Source of the DNA: Halomonas sp. KAO | GTDB lineage: Bacteria > Pseudomonadota > Gammaproteobacteria > Pseudomonadales > Halomonadaceae | Length of the DNA stretch: 64,000 bases | NCBI RefSeq assembly: GCF_015595025.1 | Contig: NZ_JADNRL010000019.1 | Coordinates: 868,805-932,804, forward strand | Direction: 5' to 3' | Shown here: one piece after another, positions 41,062 to 50,691 of the stretch | Layout: the number at the start of each line of letters is the position of its first letter | How positions within the stretch are numbered: position 1 is the first letter of the stretch | The notes under the pieces: model-generated | What the model was told of the DNA's origin: nothing | What the model saw: the letters and a program-made list of their open reading frames with translations, nothing else | The model's database searches: none | Translations under genes and position numbers: made by a program

Positions 41062-41696
41062 GCCGTCACCCTGTCCGCCAGGCGCCGGTGCAGGCGGGCC
41101 AGGCGTGCCTCGAGGCGGTCGGAGGCCACCTCGAGCTCGGTAAGGTGGTCGCGCAGCACCTCGAGCTGGGGGCGGCCCGGCAGCAGGCGCGCCTCCTCGA
41201 CCAGGTACTCCGAGAGGTCGGCATAGAACTCGTCGCGGGAGCGCAGCCCGAAGCGGCCCAGGCGGCGCAGACCCTCGGCCAGGCTGTGAGCCGGGATATC
41301 GCCGAGCCAGCGGGCCAGCTCCCCCTCCCAGTCCAGGTCGAGGTCCAGCAGCAGGTCGCGGGTAGCCTCCAGCAGCGGGATGCGGCCACGCACCGCCAGC
41401 CGCCCCTGGAACATCAGGCGTTCCATGGAGGCGCCACCGAGCAGGGCACCGAGGCTCTCGGCATCAAGCTCGACCACGGCATCATGGTCCTCCTCGGCGC
41501 CGCCTTCGGCGCGCAGCAGGTCGAGGCCACCGGGATGGAAGTGGATGGCGAGTGCCAGCTCGGGATTCTCGAGGCGCAGCAGCAGGCGCTGGCCCGCGAG
41601 GCGGGCGAGGCGTGAGGAGGCCGCCGGGTCACGGGCCAGCAGGGCGTTCAGGGTTCTCTCGGCGGCGGCGAGCAGCAGGGTCGGGGTCACGGCCAT
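41058..41696 (-). CDS. ubiJ: Ubiquinone biosynthesis accessory factor UbiJ
   Basis: UbiJ is an SCP2-domain lipid-binding scaffold that, with UbiK, holds the late ubiquinone enzymes. The 212-residue product shows an N-terminal SCP2-like domain ([13 protein letters not shown]) and a C-terminal coiled coil ([19 protein letters not shown]). An ATG is used here; a GTG two codons upstream is also possible. It lies between ubiE and ubiB in a tight row with overlapping or touching ends. Confidence 0.9.
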   Translation of the reverse strand: MAVTPTLLLAAAERTLNALLARDPAASSRLARLAGQRLLLRLENPELALAIHFHPGGLDLLRAEGGAEEDHDAVVELDAESLGALLGGASMERLMFQGRLAVRGRIPLLEATRDLLLDLDLDWEGELARWLGDIPAHSLAEGLRRLGRFGLRSRDEFYADLSEYLVEEARLLPGRPQLEVLRDHLTELEVASDRLEARLARLHRRLADRVTA

Positions 41697-41703
41697 GCCC
41701 ACC

Positions 41704-42471
41704 TCAGAGCTTTATGCCGCGGTGCAGGGCAACGATGCCCCCGGTCATGTTGGTGTACTCCACCCGCTCGAGGCCGGCCGCTTCCATCATCGACTTGAGT
41801 GTCTCCTGGTCGGGATGCATGCGGATCGACTCGGCCAGGTAGCGGTAGCTGTCGGCATCGCTGGCCACCACCTGCCCGATCCTCGGCAGCAGACGAAAGG
41901 AGTACTCGTCATAGGCACGGGTCAGCAGGGGGTTGCGCGGCTTGGAGAACTCCAGCACCAGCAGTCGGCCGCCGGGCTTGAGTACCCGGGTCATCGAGCG
42001 CAGGGCGGCATTCTTGTCGGTCACGTTGCGCAGGCCGAAGGCGATGGTGATGCAGTCGAAGGTATTGTCCGGAAAGGGCAGGCACTCGGCATTGGCCTGA
42101 ACATACTCGACATTGCCGCCCACGCCGTGGTCGAGCAGCTTGTCGCGGCCGACGCGCAGCATCGACTCGTTGATATCGGCCAGGACGACGCGTCCGCGTG
42201 GCCCCACGGTGCGCGAGAACTTCAGCGTCAGGTCGCCGGTGCCGCCGGCGATGTCGAGCACACTGTGCCCCGGACGCACGCCGGCACGCTCGATGGTCAG
42301 GCGCTTCCAGAGGCGGTGGATGCCGAACGACATCAGGTCGTTCATGACGTCGTAGCGAGCCGCCACGGAGTGAAATACATCGGCGACCCGCGAGGCCTTC
42401 TCGTCGAGAGGCACTTCCTGGTAGCCGAAATCGGTGGTCTGCTGGTCCCTGGAGCTGGAGTTGGCGCTCAT
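41704..42471 (-). CDS. ubiE: Ubiquinone/menaquinone methyltransferase UbiE
   Basis: UbiE is the SAM-dependent C-methyltransferase of ubiquinone synthesis. The ATG at 42471 with GGGAG upstream gives 255 residues (E. coli 251). The signature [20 protein letters not shown] comes first, then the SAM motif [10 protein letters not shown], and [20 protein letters not shown]. An ATG at 42528 would add 19 unconserved residues. Confidence 0.97.
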   Translation of the reverse strand: MSANSSSRDQQTTDFGYQEVPLDEKASRVADVFHSVAARYDVMNDLMSFGIHRLWKRLTIERAGVRPGHSVLDIAGGTGDLTLKFSRTVGPRGRVVLADINESMLRVGRDKLLDHGVGGNVEYVQANAECLPFPDNTFDCITIAFGLRNVTDKNAALRSMTRVLKPGGRLLVLEFSKPRNPLLTRAYDEYSFRLLPRIGQVVASDADSYRYLAESIRMHPDQETLKSMMEAAGLERVEYTNMTGGIVALHRGIKL

Positions 42472-42564
42472 GCGATGGGGCTCCCGAATCGCTGCATGGG
42501 AGAGGTCAAGGCCTCGGATGGGCGCCATTGTAGCCTTCCGCAGCGGCGGTTGTCTTGACGCGGG

Positions 42565-42948
42565 TTACAGCTGCTTGATTTCTATACCCAGTGGCGCGCG
42601 GCTGGCGCCGGCCGCCTCCAGACGCTGGAGATAGTCGGCCCAGTTGGCCTCGCGGTGGTTGATCAGCCACCACAGGTAGTCCCAGCTGAACAGGCCACTG
42701 TCGTGACCATCATCGAAGTGCAGCTTGAGGGCGTAGCGGCCGGCAGGCGTGATGTCCTTGAGGCCGACGAACTGCTTGCCCGTCTGCAGGGTCTCCTGGC
42801 CGCGGCCATGGCCGCGGACCTCGGCGGAGGGGGAGAAGACCCTGAGGTACTCGATGGCGAGCCGGTAACTCTGGCCATCGGCATAGCCGAGCTCCAGCTC
42901 GCGGGCCTGCTTGTGGTAGTGCACTCGGGTCGGGACTGGGGCGGTCAT
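42565..42948 (-). CDS. DUF971 domain protein
   Basis: The 127-residue product matches the DUF971 family (the domain also found at the N-terminus of gamma-butyrobetaine hydroxylase), with YHKQARELELGYADG, a VFSPSAEVRGHG core and the GHDSGLFSWDYL motif near residue 88. Its function is unknown; it sits next to hslVU in many gammaproteobacteria. GAGG lies 8 nt before the ATG. Extending the frame upstream would translate repeat copy E and is not believable. Confidence 0.85.
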   Translation of the reverse strand: MTAPVPTRVHYHKQARELELGYADGQSYRLAIEYLRVFSPSAEVRGHGRGQETLQTGKQFVGLKDITPAGRYALKLHFDDGHDSGLFSWDYLWWLINHREANWADYLQRLEAAGASRAPLGIEIKQL

Positions 42949-42989
42949 GGCATGCCTCGGCTTCTGACGTGGTGGAAGAGCGGCTACTC

Positions 42990-43166
42990 CAGCGACAGGC
43001 CTGCGAGGGGGCGCTGTGAATCCGTCCCTGGACGCTAGATGCCCTGCTTCACTCTCGCGTCCTGCTCCGCTTGCAGGACCGGTGCTGGCCATCCATGGCC
43101 AGCCCGTTCGAAGCAGTGCTTCTCACCCCCGGCATAGGACTCCCTCTGCGGCCTGTCCCTGGCGCC
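42990..43166 (+). repeat. Dispersed palindromic repeat, copy E (long form)
   Basis: A ~177-bp element between hslU and the DUF971 gene. It shares the ends of copy C and the central domain of copy D: CTGCTTCA...CGAAGCAG bounding GTCCTGC/GCAGGAC and a perfect GCTGGCCAT-CC-ATGGCCAGC hairpin. It differs from copy D by a few substitutions and a small deletion near the left arm. Confidence 0.8.
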
Positions 43167-43176
43167 GCGCAGCCTG

Positions 43177-43214
43177 CTGCCTCAAGGCTTATCGCTTAAG
43201 GCTTACGGCTGGGT
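43177..43214. repeat. Short direct repeat AAGGCTTA after hslU
   Basis: AAGGCTTA occurs twice (from about 43186 and 43199) separated by TCGCT, just past the hslU stop codon. It may be an unrelated small repeat or the worn edge of an element. Confidence 0.35.
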
Positions 43215-44537
43215 TTACAGGATATACCGAGACAGGTCCTCGTCCATCGCCAGCTCGCCGAGCTGGGAGTCGACGTAGGCGGCGTCGATGGTCAGCGGGG
43301 TACCGATATCGCTGCCCTGGAAGGAGGCCTCCTCCAGCAGTCGCTCCATCACCGTGTGCAGGCGGCGTGCGCCGATGTTCTCGGTGCCCTCGTTGACCTT
43401 CCAGGCGATCTCGGCGATGCGCTCGATACCGTCATCGGTGAAGGCGACCTCCAGCCCCTCGGTGGCCAGCAGCGCCTGGTACTGCTTAGTCAGCGCCGCG
43501 GAGGGCTCGGTGAGGATGCGCTTGAAGTCATCCGGGGAGAGGGCGTTGAGCTCGACGCGGATCGGCAGGCGACCCTGCAGCTCCGGAATCAGGTCCGAGG
43601 GGCGCGATAGATGGAAGGCGCCGGACGCGATAAACAGCACATGATCGGTCTTCACGATGCCGTACTTGGTCGAGACCGAGGAGCCCTCGATCAGCGGCAG
43701 CAGGTCACGTTGCACCCCCTCGCGGGAGACCTCCCCACCGCTGGACTGGCCGCCGCCCTTGCAGACCTTGTCGATCTCGTCGAGGAAGACGATGCCATTC
43801 TGTTCCACCGATTCGATGGCGCGGGCCTTGATCTCCTCCTCGTTGACCAGCTTGCCGGCCTCCTCGTCGCGCAGCACGGCGAAGGCATCCTTGACCGCGA
43901 TGCGGCGCGTCTCGGTCTTCTGCTTGCCCATGCCCGAGAAGAGGCTCTGCAGCTGGTTGGTCATCTCCTCCATGCCCGGCGGGGTCATGATGTCGACATT
44001 GGGGCCCTGCTGGGAGACCTCGATATCGATCTCCTTGTCGTCGAGCTGCCCCTCGCGAAGCTTCTTGCGGAAGATCTGGCGGGTGGAGCTGTCCTGACGG
44101 GGCTCATCCTCCTGGCCACGGGGCGGTGGCAGCAGGGCATCGAGGATGCGCTCTTCGGCGGCATCCTCAGCGCGGTGCGCGACCTCCTCCTTGCCCTGTT
44201 CGCGAACCAGCTTGATGGCCGCCTCGGTCAGGTCGCGCACGATCGATTCCACGTCGCGGCCCACGTAACCCACCTCGGTGAACTTGGTGGCCTCGACCTT
44301 GATGAAGGGGGCGCGGGCCAGCTTGGCCAGGCGGCGGGCGATCTCGGTCTTGCCGACGCCGGTGGGACCGATCATCAGGATGTTCTTGGGCGTCACTTCC
44401 TGGCGCAGGTCGCCGTCGAGCTGCATGCGCCGCCAGCGGTTGCGCAGGGCGATGGCCACGGCGCGCTTGGCATCCTGCTGGCCGATGATGAACTGGTCCA
44501 GGGCGTGGACGATCTCGCGGGGGGTCATCTGGGTCAT
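43215..44537 (-). CDS. hslU: ATP-dependent protease ATPase subunit HslU
   Basis: HslU is the AAA+ unfoldase that feeds HslV. The 440-residue length is close to the 443 of E. coli. Walker A is [15 protein letters not shown] near residue 55, Walker B is FLDEID near residue 250, and the protease-docking C-terminus ends LSRYIL. The intermediate domain is present at about residues 110-220. It starts 10 nt after hslV. Confidence 0.97.
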   Translation of the reverse strand: MTQMTPREIVHALDQFIIGQQDAKRAVAIALRNRWRRMQLDGDLRQEVTPKNILMIGPTGVGKTEIARRLAKLARAPFIKVEATKFTEVGYVGRDVESIVRDLTEAAIKLVREQGKEEVAHRAEDAAEERILDALLPPPRGQEDEPRQDSSTRQIFRKKLREGQLDDKEIDIEVSQQGPNVDIMTPPGMEEMTNQLQSLFSGMGKQKTETRRIAVKDAFAVLRDEEAGKLVNEEEIKARAIESVEQNGIVFLDEIDKVCKGGGQSSGGEVSREGVQRDLLPLIEGSSVSTKYGIVKTDHVLFIASGAFHLSRPSDLIPELQGRLPIRVELNALSPDDFKRILTEPSAALTKQYQALLATEGLEVAFTDDGIERIAEIAWKVNEGTENIGARRLHTVMERLLEEASFQGSDIGTPLTIDAAYVDSQLGELAMDEDLSRYIL

Positions 44538-44547
44538 GGTGTCGGCC

Positions 44548-45081
44548 TTAGCCCGCCTTGGCAGGCAGCTCCTCGAGGGTGACGTTGTGGTTGGTGAACA
44601 CGCAGATGTCGCCGGCGATCTCGAGCGACTTCTCGGTGATCTCGCGGGCCCCGAGGTCGGTGTTCTCGATCAGGGCACGCGCCGCGGCCAGGGCGTAATT
44701 GCCACCGGAGCCGATGGCGATGATGCCGCCCTCGGGCTCCAGCACATCGCCGTTGCCGGTGATGATCAGCGAGGCGTCCTTGTTGGCCACGGCGAGCAGC
44801 GCCTCCAGGCGGCGCAGGGCGCGGTCGGTGCGCCACTCCTTGGCCAGCTCCACGGCGGCCTTGACCAGATTGCCCTGGTACTTTTCCAGTTGAGCCTCGA
44901 AGCGCTCGAAGAGGGTGAAGGCATCGGCGGTGCCGCCGGCGAAACCGGCCAGCACCTCGCCGCGATAGAGGCGCCGCACCTTGCTGGCGTTGCCCTTCAT
45001 CACGGTGTTGCCCAGCGATACCTGGCCGTCGCCGGCCAACGCCACCTGGTCACCGCGGCGCACGGATACGATCGTGGTCAT
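44548..45081 (-). CDS. hslV: ATP-dependent protease peptidase subunit HslV
   Basis: HslV is the proteasome-like threonine peptidase of the HslVU machine. The ATG at 45081 follows AAGGAG and gives 177 residues; removal of Met exposes the catalytic Thr (TTIVSVRRG). The family blocks [25 protein letters not shown] and [15 protein letters not shown] are intact. A start upstream at 45198 would bury the catalytic Thr and can be rejected. A heat-shock-like promoter precedes it. Confidence 0.97.
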   Translation of the reverse strand: MTTIVSVRRGDQVALAGDGQVSLGNTVMKGNASKVRRLYRGEVLAGFAGGTADAFTLFERFEAQLEKYQGNLVKAAVELAKEWRTDRALRRLEALLAVANKDASLIITGNGDVLEPEGGIIAIGSGGNYALAAARALIENTDLGAREITEKSLEIAGDICVFTNHNVTLEELPAKAG

Positions 45082-45129
45082 GGAGGGGGACTCCTTGGGG
45101 GAGCGGGTCAACGGCTCCCGATGACTTTC

Positions 45130-45146
45130 GGCGCCCTTGGGGCGCC
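45130..45146 (-). promoter_or_regulatory. hslVU leader hairpin
   Basis: GGCGCCC/GGGCGCC with a 3-nt loop lies in the leader between the proposed promoter and the hslV ATG. The E. coli hslVU leader also has a stem-loop that stabilises the mRNA; a similar role is inferred. Confidence 0.5.
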
Positions 45147-45172
45147 GTAACGAATCTGTCTGGTGGGAGTAG

Positions 45173-45199
45173 GTGTGGGCGTGGCGCCCGAAATTCAAG
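45173..45199 (-). promoter_or_regulatory. sigma-32-like heat-shock promoter of hslVU
   Basis: On the minus strand CTTGAA (45194-45199) exactly matches the heat-shock -35, followed after 13 nt by GCCCACAC (45173-45180), a partial match to the CCCCATNT -10. The E. coli hslVU operon is a known heat-shock operon. Confidence 0.55.
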
Positions 45200-45228
45200 C
45201 GGTCAGCGTGCAGATGCGGCGTGCCGGC

Positions 45229-45975
45229 TCAGTTGTTGAGCTGGATAAGCAGTGGTTCGATGCCCTGGGTGGTCATCAGGTCCTGGGCACGCGACAGCTC
45301 GCGACGGTCCTCGTAGGGTCCCACCTGAACGCGGTGCCAGGTCTGGCCGCCGCCTGCCTTGACCTCGCTGACCTGCGCCAGCAGGCCGAAGTCCCGGAGT
45401 CGGCTGCGCAGCTGCCGGGCATCGCCGGCCTCGCGGAAGGAGGCGGCCTGCAGCATATAGCGCTGCCCCGAGGCGCTGGTGGCGGCCGTGGCCTGCTGAG
45501 TCGACCGCTCCGTCGCCTGGCGGCCACTGGCCATGCGGTCGTTGGATAAGTTGGCGGCGATCACCTCGGCGATCGGGTCGTCCGCGGGAGCCGAGTCAGC
45601 GTCGGCTGCAACCTCCTCTGCCGGTGGCGGAGTCGCCGTGGAGGCGGGCATCTCACCGCCGGGGGCGATCACCTCGGACTCCGGCAGCAGGGTATAGAAC
45701 TCGAAGGTCGGCATCGGCGGCTCGCTGGGCTCCGCGGGTGCTGCCGGTGCGCTTTCGGGCGAGGCACTGCGCGGCAGTACCGTGGCCAGCGGTGAGTCCT
45801 CGACCTGCCAGGGTGCCACGCCGTGCTGATGCTGGGAGAGCAGGAAGCCGGCCACCAGGCCGGCCAGGCCCCATACCCAGCCGGGAAGGCGCCATTCGCG
45901 GCGGGGCTTCTTGCTGGGCTGGCGCCGGCTGTTGGTGGCACCGCGCTTCTTCGCAGGCTGCTTGCGAGTCGCCAT
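45229..45975 (-). CDS. SPOR-domain cell division protein, FtsN-like
   Basis: The 248-residue product has a basic cytoplasmic N-terminus (residues 1-28), one membrane helix (about 32-47, WVWGLAGLVAGFLLSQ), a Pro/Ala/Glu-rich periplasmic linker and a C-terminal SPOR domain (YMLQAASFREAGDARQLRSR to the end) that should bind denuded septal peptidoglycan. The FYTLLPESEV motif after the linker is shared by FtsN-like proteins found next to argS in pseudomonads. This place and layout suggest FtsN, but essential-core similarity to E. coli FtsN cannot be judged by eye. Confidence 0.82.
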   Translation of the reverse strand: MATRKQPAKKRGATNSRRQPSKKPRREWRLPGWVWGLAGLVAGFLLSQHQHGVAPWQVEDSPLATVLPRSASPESAPAAPAEPSEPPMPTFEFYTLLPESEVIAPGGEMPASTATPPPAEEVAADADSAPADDPIAEVIAANLSNDRMASGRQATERSTQQATAATSASGQRYMLQAASFREAGDARQLRSRLRDFGLLAQVSEVKAGGGQTWHRVQVGPYEDRRELSRAQDLMTTQGIEPLLIQLNN

Positions 45976-45978
45976 GGG

Positions 45979-47664
45979 TTACATTTCCTCCGGGGCGCCG
46001 ACTCCCATCAGCTCCAGGCCGTTGCGCAGCACCTGGCGGGTGGCCAGGCCCAAGGCCAGACGGGCGTTGCGCAGGGCGTCATCCTCGACCATGACCTTCA
46101 CCGCGTTGTAGCAGGTGTGGAAATCGGCGGCCAGATCGAGGAGGTACTGGGCGATCTGCTGAGGCTCGCGGGCGGCGGCCGCGTGTGACACCGCCTCGGG
46201 GAAGCGGGCCAGACGGTTCAGCAGCGCCTTCTCCTGGTCCTCCTCCAGACGGCCCAGATGGTCCATGGCCAGGGCATGGTCGAAGGGCAGGCCGTCATTC
46301 GCTGCGCGACGCTCGACGCTGCACACCCGGGCGTGGGCGTACTGCACGTAGTAGACCGGGTTGTCGTTGGACTGCGAGCGGGCCAGGTCGATATCGAAGG
46401 TGAGCTGGGAGTCGGCCCGTCGCGCGGCTAGGAAGAAGCGGGTGGCATCGCGCCCCACCTCGTCGATCAGGTCGCGGACGGTCACGTAGCTGCCGGCACG
46501 CTTGGAGAGCTTCACCTCCACGCCGGAGCGGGTCACCATCACCATCTGATGCAGCACGTAGTCGGGCCAGCCCTGAGGGATGCCGGCTTCCAGGGCCTGC
46601 AGGCCGGCGCGCACCCGGGTCACGGTGGAGTGGTGGTCGGCCCCCTGTTCGTTGATTACGGTGGTGAAGCCACGCTGCCACTTGTCGAGGTGATAGGCCA
46701 CATCGGGCAGGAAATAGGTGTACTGCCCGTCGGTCTTGCGCATCACCCGGTCCTTGTCGTCACCGAAATCGGTGGTGCGCAGCCACAGGGCGCCATCCTG
46801 CTCGTAGGTGTGTCCATTCTCGACCAGGCGCTCGACGGTCGCCTCCACCTTGCCGTCGCGGTAGAGCGAGGACTCGAGGAAGTAGACGTCGAAGTTCACG
46901 CCGAAGGCCTTGAGGTCGAGGTCCTGCTCGCGGCGCAGATAGGCCACGGCAAACTCCTGGATCGCCGCCAGGTCGTCCGGGTCGGCCTTGGCGGTAACGT
47001 GGCGGTCGTCGGCGTGCACGGTCTCGCCACCCAGGTAGGCATTGGCCACATCGATGATATAGCCGCCGCGGTAACCGTCCGCCGGCCAGCCTTCATCCTC
47101 GGGACTGAGCCCCTTGGCGCGGGCCTGTACCGAGAGCGCCAGGTTGGTGATCTGGGCGCCCGCGTCGTTGTAGTAGAACTCGCGGGTCACATCGTAGCCG
47201 GTGGCTTCGAGCAGGCGACAGACGCAGTCGCCGATGGCCGCCCCGCGACCGTGGCCGACATGCAGCGGTCCGGTGGGGTTGGCGGAGACGAACTCCACCT
47301 GCACCTTCTGCCCCTGGCCGGCGAGGCTGCGTCCGTAGGCATCGCCCGAATCGAGCACCTGGCGGACCACCTGGGCGGCGGCGTCGGTGGCGGCGAAGAA
47401 GTTGACGAAGCCGGGGCCGGCGATTTCGACCCGACTGACCGCCGGGCTCTCGGGCAGGGCGGCCACCAGGGTGTCGGCCAGCTCGCGGGGCTTGCGGCCG
47501 GCCGGCTTGGCCAGCATCAGCGCCAGGTTGGTGGCGTAATCGCCATGCGCCTTGTCTCGGGTAGGGTCGACCTTGATGGTCGGAGCGAGGTCGGCGGGCA
47601 GCACACCCTGCTGCTTGAGGGAGTCGAGGGCGTCCTCGAGCAGCGCAACGATGGTCTCTTTCAT
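45979..47664 (-). CDS. argS: Arginyl-tRNA synthetase
   Basis: ArgS charges tRNA-Arg. The ATG at 47664 gives 561 residues starting [20 protein letters not shown]; an earlier in-frame ATG at 47766 adds 34 residues without homology. The class I HIGH motif is HVGHGR in [16 protein letters not shown], and KLSKRAG stands for KMSKS. The C-terminal anticodon-binding helices end with [10 protein letters not shown]. It ends 3 nt before the SPOR gene. Confidence 0.97.
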   Translation of the reverse strand: MKETIVALLEDALDSLKQQGVLPADLAPTIKVDPTRDKAHGDYATNLALMLAKPAGRKPRELADTLVAALPESPAVSRVEIAGPGFVNFFAATDAAAQVVRQVLDSGDAYGRSLAGQGQKVQVEFVSANPTGPLHVGHGRGAAIGDCVCRLLEATGYDVTREFYYNDAGAQITNLALSVQARAKGLSPEDEGWPADGYRGGYIIDVANAYLGGETVHADDRHVTAKADPDDLAAIQEFAVAYLRREQDLDLKAFGVNFDVYFLESSLYRDGKVEATVERLVENGHTYEQDGALWLRTTDFGDDKDRVMRKTDGQYTYFLPDVAYHLDKWQRGFTTVINEQGADHHSTVTRVRAGLQALEAGIPQGWPDYVLHQMVMVTRSGVEVKLSKRAGSYVTVRDLIDEVGRDATRFFLAARRADSQLTFDIDLARSQSNDNPVYYVQYAHARVCSVERRAANDGLPFDHALAMDHLGRLEEDQEKALLNRLARFPEAVSHAAAAREPQQIAQYLLDLAADFHTCYNAVKVMVEDDALRNARLALGLATRQVLRNGLELMGVGAPEEM

Positions 47665-47855
47665 GGGGCGTTGGTGTCCTGTGGCGTCGGGGTAAGCGGC
47701 CGATGAACCGGCGATAAAGAGGCGCTCGGCCCGGCGTGGGCATGGAAACGGGCCCTGATCGGGCATGGCCGGCCATTATCGGCAATTGCGCGCTGGCTTT
47801 AAAGGGCGGGGCTCAAGCCTGGCGAGTCAATCGCTGCGGGCTCGCTCGAAGCTTG

Positions 47856-47908
47856 CCCGGCGACAGGTCCTGGAGCGCCGGCTCCCCTCTTCGATCTGCC
47901 CCCGGCAC
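47856..47908 (+). repeat. Dispersed palindromic repeat, copy F (remnant)
   Basis: A 53-bp remnant holding CCCGGCGACAGGTCC and then CCCCTCTTCGATCTGCCCCCGG, that is both ends of the family with the middle gone. It lies in the 275-nt gap between the priA 3' end and the argS 5' end; the rest of this gap shows no gene and no clear promoter. Confidence 0.6.
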
Positions 47909-47939
47909 TTCTTGCTGCGTATGGCGGCAATGGCCATGT

Positions 47940-50174
47940 TCAACTCAGCGTCTGCGGATCGATATCCAGCGACCAGCGCACTCGACGCGCCTCGGGAGTG
48001 GCCTCCAGCCAGGCGGTGAGCCAGGCGCTGGCCTCGTGAAGGGCGCTACGCTTTTCGGCGCCGAGCATCAGCTGCAGGTGATAGCGGCCCTGGCGCCGCT
48101 CCATGGGGGCCGGCACCGGGCCCAGGCAGTCCACCGCCAGCTGGCGTTCGGCCAGCCAGGCCCGCAGTGCGGTGGCGGTGCGGCGACCCAGGTCGCCGGC
48201 GGCCTCTTCCTTCGCGCTCTCCAGGCGCAGGAGGGCCAGGAAGCGGAATGGTGGCAGTGCGGCGGCGCGTCGCTCTTCCAGGAGGCGCTCGGCGAGGGCG
48301 GCATAGCCACGCTCGGCCAGCAGGCGCAGGTGAGGATCGTCGGGATGCATGGTCTGGACCAGCACTCGACCGGGGTGGGCGGCACGACCGGCGCGGCCGG
48401 CTACCTGCACCAGCAGCTGGGCCCCCTGCTCCAGGGCGCGGAAGTCACTGGCATAGAGGCCGGCATCGGCATTGACCACCACGACCAGTGTGACATGAGG
48501 CAGGTGGTGCCCCTTGGCGAGCATCTGGGTGCCCACCAGCAGGCAGGGATCGCCGCGGCGAACCTCGGTCAGGGTCTGCTCGAAGGCGTCGCGTCGGCGG
48601 GTGCTGTCGCGGTCGATGCGGTGCACCGGCACCCTGGGGAAGCGCTCGGCGAGCGTCTCCTCGGTGCGCTCGGTGCCGCTGCCCAGCGGCCGCAGGTCGA
48701 TGCTCTGGCACTCGGGGCAGGCGTCGGGCAGGACGCGGCGGCGATCGCAGTGGTGGCAGGCCAGCAGCGGCGGCTGGCGGTGGAGGGTCATGCGTGCGTC
48801 GCAGGCGTCGCACTCGGCCATCCAGCCGCAGGCATGGCAGGCCAGGGTGGGAGCGAAGCCGCGGCGATTGATGAAGACCAGTACCTGGTGGCCCGCGTCG
48901 AGGGTCTCCGAGATCGCCTCCAGCGCCGGTGGGGCCAGGCCACCCAGGCGAGGACGACCCCGCAGGTCGAGAAGTTCCAGGCGCGCGGGGGCGTGGCGGG
49001 TGGCGCGCCGGGTCAAGGGCAGGTGGCGCCACTCACCGCGGTGCGCCCGGGCCAGGCTCTCCAGCGAGGGCGTGGCGCTGCCCAGCAGTAGCGGGATGCG
49101 GTGATGATGGGCACGAGCCACGGCGAGGTCCCGGGCATGATAGCGCAGCCCATCCTGCTGCTTGTAGGAGGCGTCGTGCTCCTCGTCGACGATAAGCGCG
49201 CCGGGGCGGGCCAGTGGGGTGAAGATCGCCGAACGGGTGCCGACCACGATGGGAGCCCGGCCGCTGGCGGCGGCCTCCCAGGCATCCAGCCGCTCATGCT
49301 CGGTGAGTCCCGAGTGCAGGGCGACCACCGGGACTCGGAAGCGCTTGCGGAAACGTGACAGGGTCTGGGGGGTGAGGCCGATCTCCGGTACCAGTATCAG
49401 CGCCTGGCGGCCGCGTCCCACGACCGCCTCGATCAACTGCAGGTAGACCTCGGTCTTGCCGCTGCCGGTGACTCCCTCCAGCAAGCAGGGGTGGTAGCCA
49501 TCGAGCCGCTCGTGGAGGGCCGAAAGGGCGTGGGCCTGCTCGCGGTTGAGCGGCAGCGCTGGGCTGGCCAGCAGATGGTCAGGGTCGGGGAGAGACGCGG
49601 CGGTGAGGGGCTCCTCGTGGCGCTCGACCAACCCCTTGGCGGTGAGCGCCTTGAGCTGATCGCGGCTGAATGACTGGGCGAGGATCGCCTGGCTGGCCAG
49701 ACCGTGGGGGTGCTGGCGCAGCATCTCCAGCAATGCCGCCTGGCGTGGGGCGCGGGGCAGGGCATCGCTCCCCGAGGCGTGCCCCGCGGGGGTAAGCGCC
49801 CAGCGCTCGCGTGTGCGGGGGGTTAGCGCACGCCCCTGGCGCAGCAGGACCGGCAGCGCCTGGTGCAGGGTGTCGCCCAGCGGGTGCTGATAGTAGCGTG
49901 CGGTAAAGCGGCACAGCCATAGCCAGTCCGGGGGGAGCGGGGCGTCGTCCAGGCAGGCAGTGACTCGCTTGAGGGCGGTCAGCGGCAGGTCACTCTGCTC
50001 GCGACACTCCACCACGATGCCGACCACCTCGCGGCGACCGAAGGGCGCACGCACTCGTAGCCCCGGCTGCCAGCCGCAGGCCGGCACGTCGTGGGCCGGG
50101 CGGTAGTCGAACAGGCGATGCAGCGGCGAGGGAATGGCGACGCGTAGCACTCGCGGAATCGGTGAATCTGGCAA
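47940..50174 (-). CDS. priA: Replication restart helicase PriA
   Basis: PriA rebuilds the replisome at stalled forks. The 744-residue product has the N-terminal DNA-binding domain (VLRVAIPSPLHRLFDY), Walker A GVTGSGKTEVYLQLI, DEEHDASYKQ, and a zinc module of CxxC pairs (CHACGWMAECDACDARM, then CHHC and CPEC). The C-terminal helicase motif VAGRAGRA is present. Length is close to the 732 of E. coli. It faces away from rpmE, as in E. coli. Confidence 0.97.
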   Translation of the reverse strand: MPDSPIPRVLRVAIPSPLHRLFDYRPAHDVPACGWQPGLRVRAPFGRREVVGIVVECREQSDLPLTALKRVTACLDDAPLPPDWLWLCRFTARYYQHPLGDTLHQALPVLLRQGRALTPRTRERWALTPAGHASGSDALPRAPRQAALLEMLRQHPHGLASQAILAQSFSRDQLKALTAKGLVERHEEPLTAASLPDPDHLLASPALPLNREQAHALSALHERLDGYHPCLLEGVTGSGKTEVYLQLIEAVVGRGRQALILVPEIGLTPQTLSRFRKRFRVPVVALHSGLTEHERLDAWEAAASGRAPIVVGTRSAIFTPLARPGALIVDEEHDASYKQQDGLRYHARDLAVARAHHHRIPLLLGSATPSLESLARAHRGEWRHLPLTRRATRHAPARLELLDLRGRPRLGGLAPPALEAISETLDAGHQVLVFINRRGFAPTLACHACGWMAECDACDARMTLHRQPPLLACHHCDRRRVLPDACPECQSIDLRPLGSGTERTEETLAERFPRVPVHRIDRDSTRRRDAFEQTLTEVRRGDPCLLVGTQMLAKGHHLPHVTLVVVVNADAGLYASDFRALEQGAQLLVQVAGRAGRAAHPGRVLVQTMHPDDPHLRLLAERGYAALAERLLEERRAAALPPFRFLALLRLESAKEEAAGDLGRRTATALRAWLAERQLAVDCLGPVPAPMERRQGRYHLQLMLGAEKRSALHEASAWLTAWLEATPEARRVRWSLDIDPQTLS

Positions 50175-50355
50175 TTGGCCTCCGGCGGCGACTCTGGTAG
50201 TATGCGGCGCTCCCCGGCGCCCGGTCGGCGACTCGGGGTTCCGGTGATCCCATGATTGTTTGGCAATCGATAGTGTTGCTCGTCAATCGATAGACAACCG
50301 TGTGCGGTGCCTGGCAGCGGATCAGGTGGCGGCATACAGCGCAACGAGGCTCAAG
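50175..50355. promoter_or_regulatory. Divergent priA / rpmE promoter region with 20-bp-spaced direct repeat
   Basis: The exact decamer CAATCGATAG occurs at 50264-50273 and 50284-50293, 20 bp apart, or two helical turns. The repeat lies on the rpmE side of the gap. I see no good -35/-10 pair. Confidence 0.4.
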
Positions 50356-50568
50356 ATGAAACAAGGTATCCACCCCGAATACAAGACGATCAGCGCGACC
50401 TGTTCCTGCGGCGCCACCTTCGAGGTCGGCTCCACCGCCGGTCGCGATCTGGAGCTGGACGTCTGCTCGCAGTGCCACCCTTTCTATACCGGCAAGCAGA
50501 AGCAGGCCACCACCGGTGGTCGCGTCGAGCGCTTCAACAAGCGCTTTGGCGCCGCGCTCAAGCGCTGA
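50356..50568 (+). CDS. rpmE: 50S ribosomal protein L31 (zinc-binding type)
   Basis: The ATG at 50356 with GAGG upstream gives 70 residues starting [12 protein letters not shown], the length of E. coli L31. Zinc ligands are the CSCG and [13 protein letters not shown] cysteines, so this is the zinc (C+) form; the gene for a zinc-free paralogue is not in the window. The [12 protein letters not shown] tail is conserved. An upstream in-frame ATG at 50260 would add 32 unlike residues. Confidence 0.97.
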   Translation: MKQGIHPEYKTISATCSCGATFEVGSTAGRDLELDVCSQCHPFYTGKQKQATTGGRVERFNKRFGAALKR

Positions 50569-50594
50569 TCGCGACCGATATCGGTCAGCCGTCA

Positions 50595-50629
50595 CGAGAA
50601 CCCGCCTTTCCGGCGGGTTCTCGCGTTTT
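50595..50629 (+). terminator. Rho-independent terminator of rpmE
   Basis: A 12-bp stem CGAGAACCCGCC/GGCGGGTTCTCG (50595-50606 with 50612-50623) with a 5-nt loop is followed by CGTTTT. Confidence 0.88.
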
Positions 50630-50691
50630 GGCGGCAAGTTGCCGGCCGACAACGGCCTCAATGAGCGTCCTGCAGGCGCTCCGTGGGGCGC

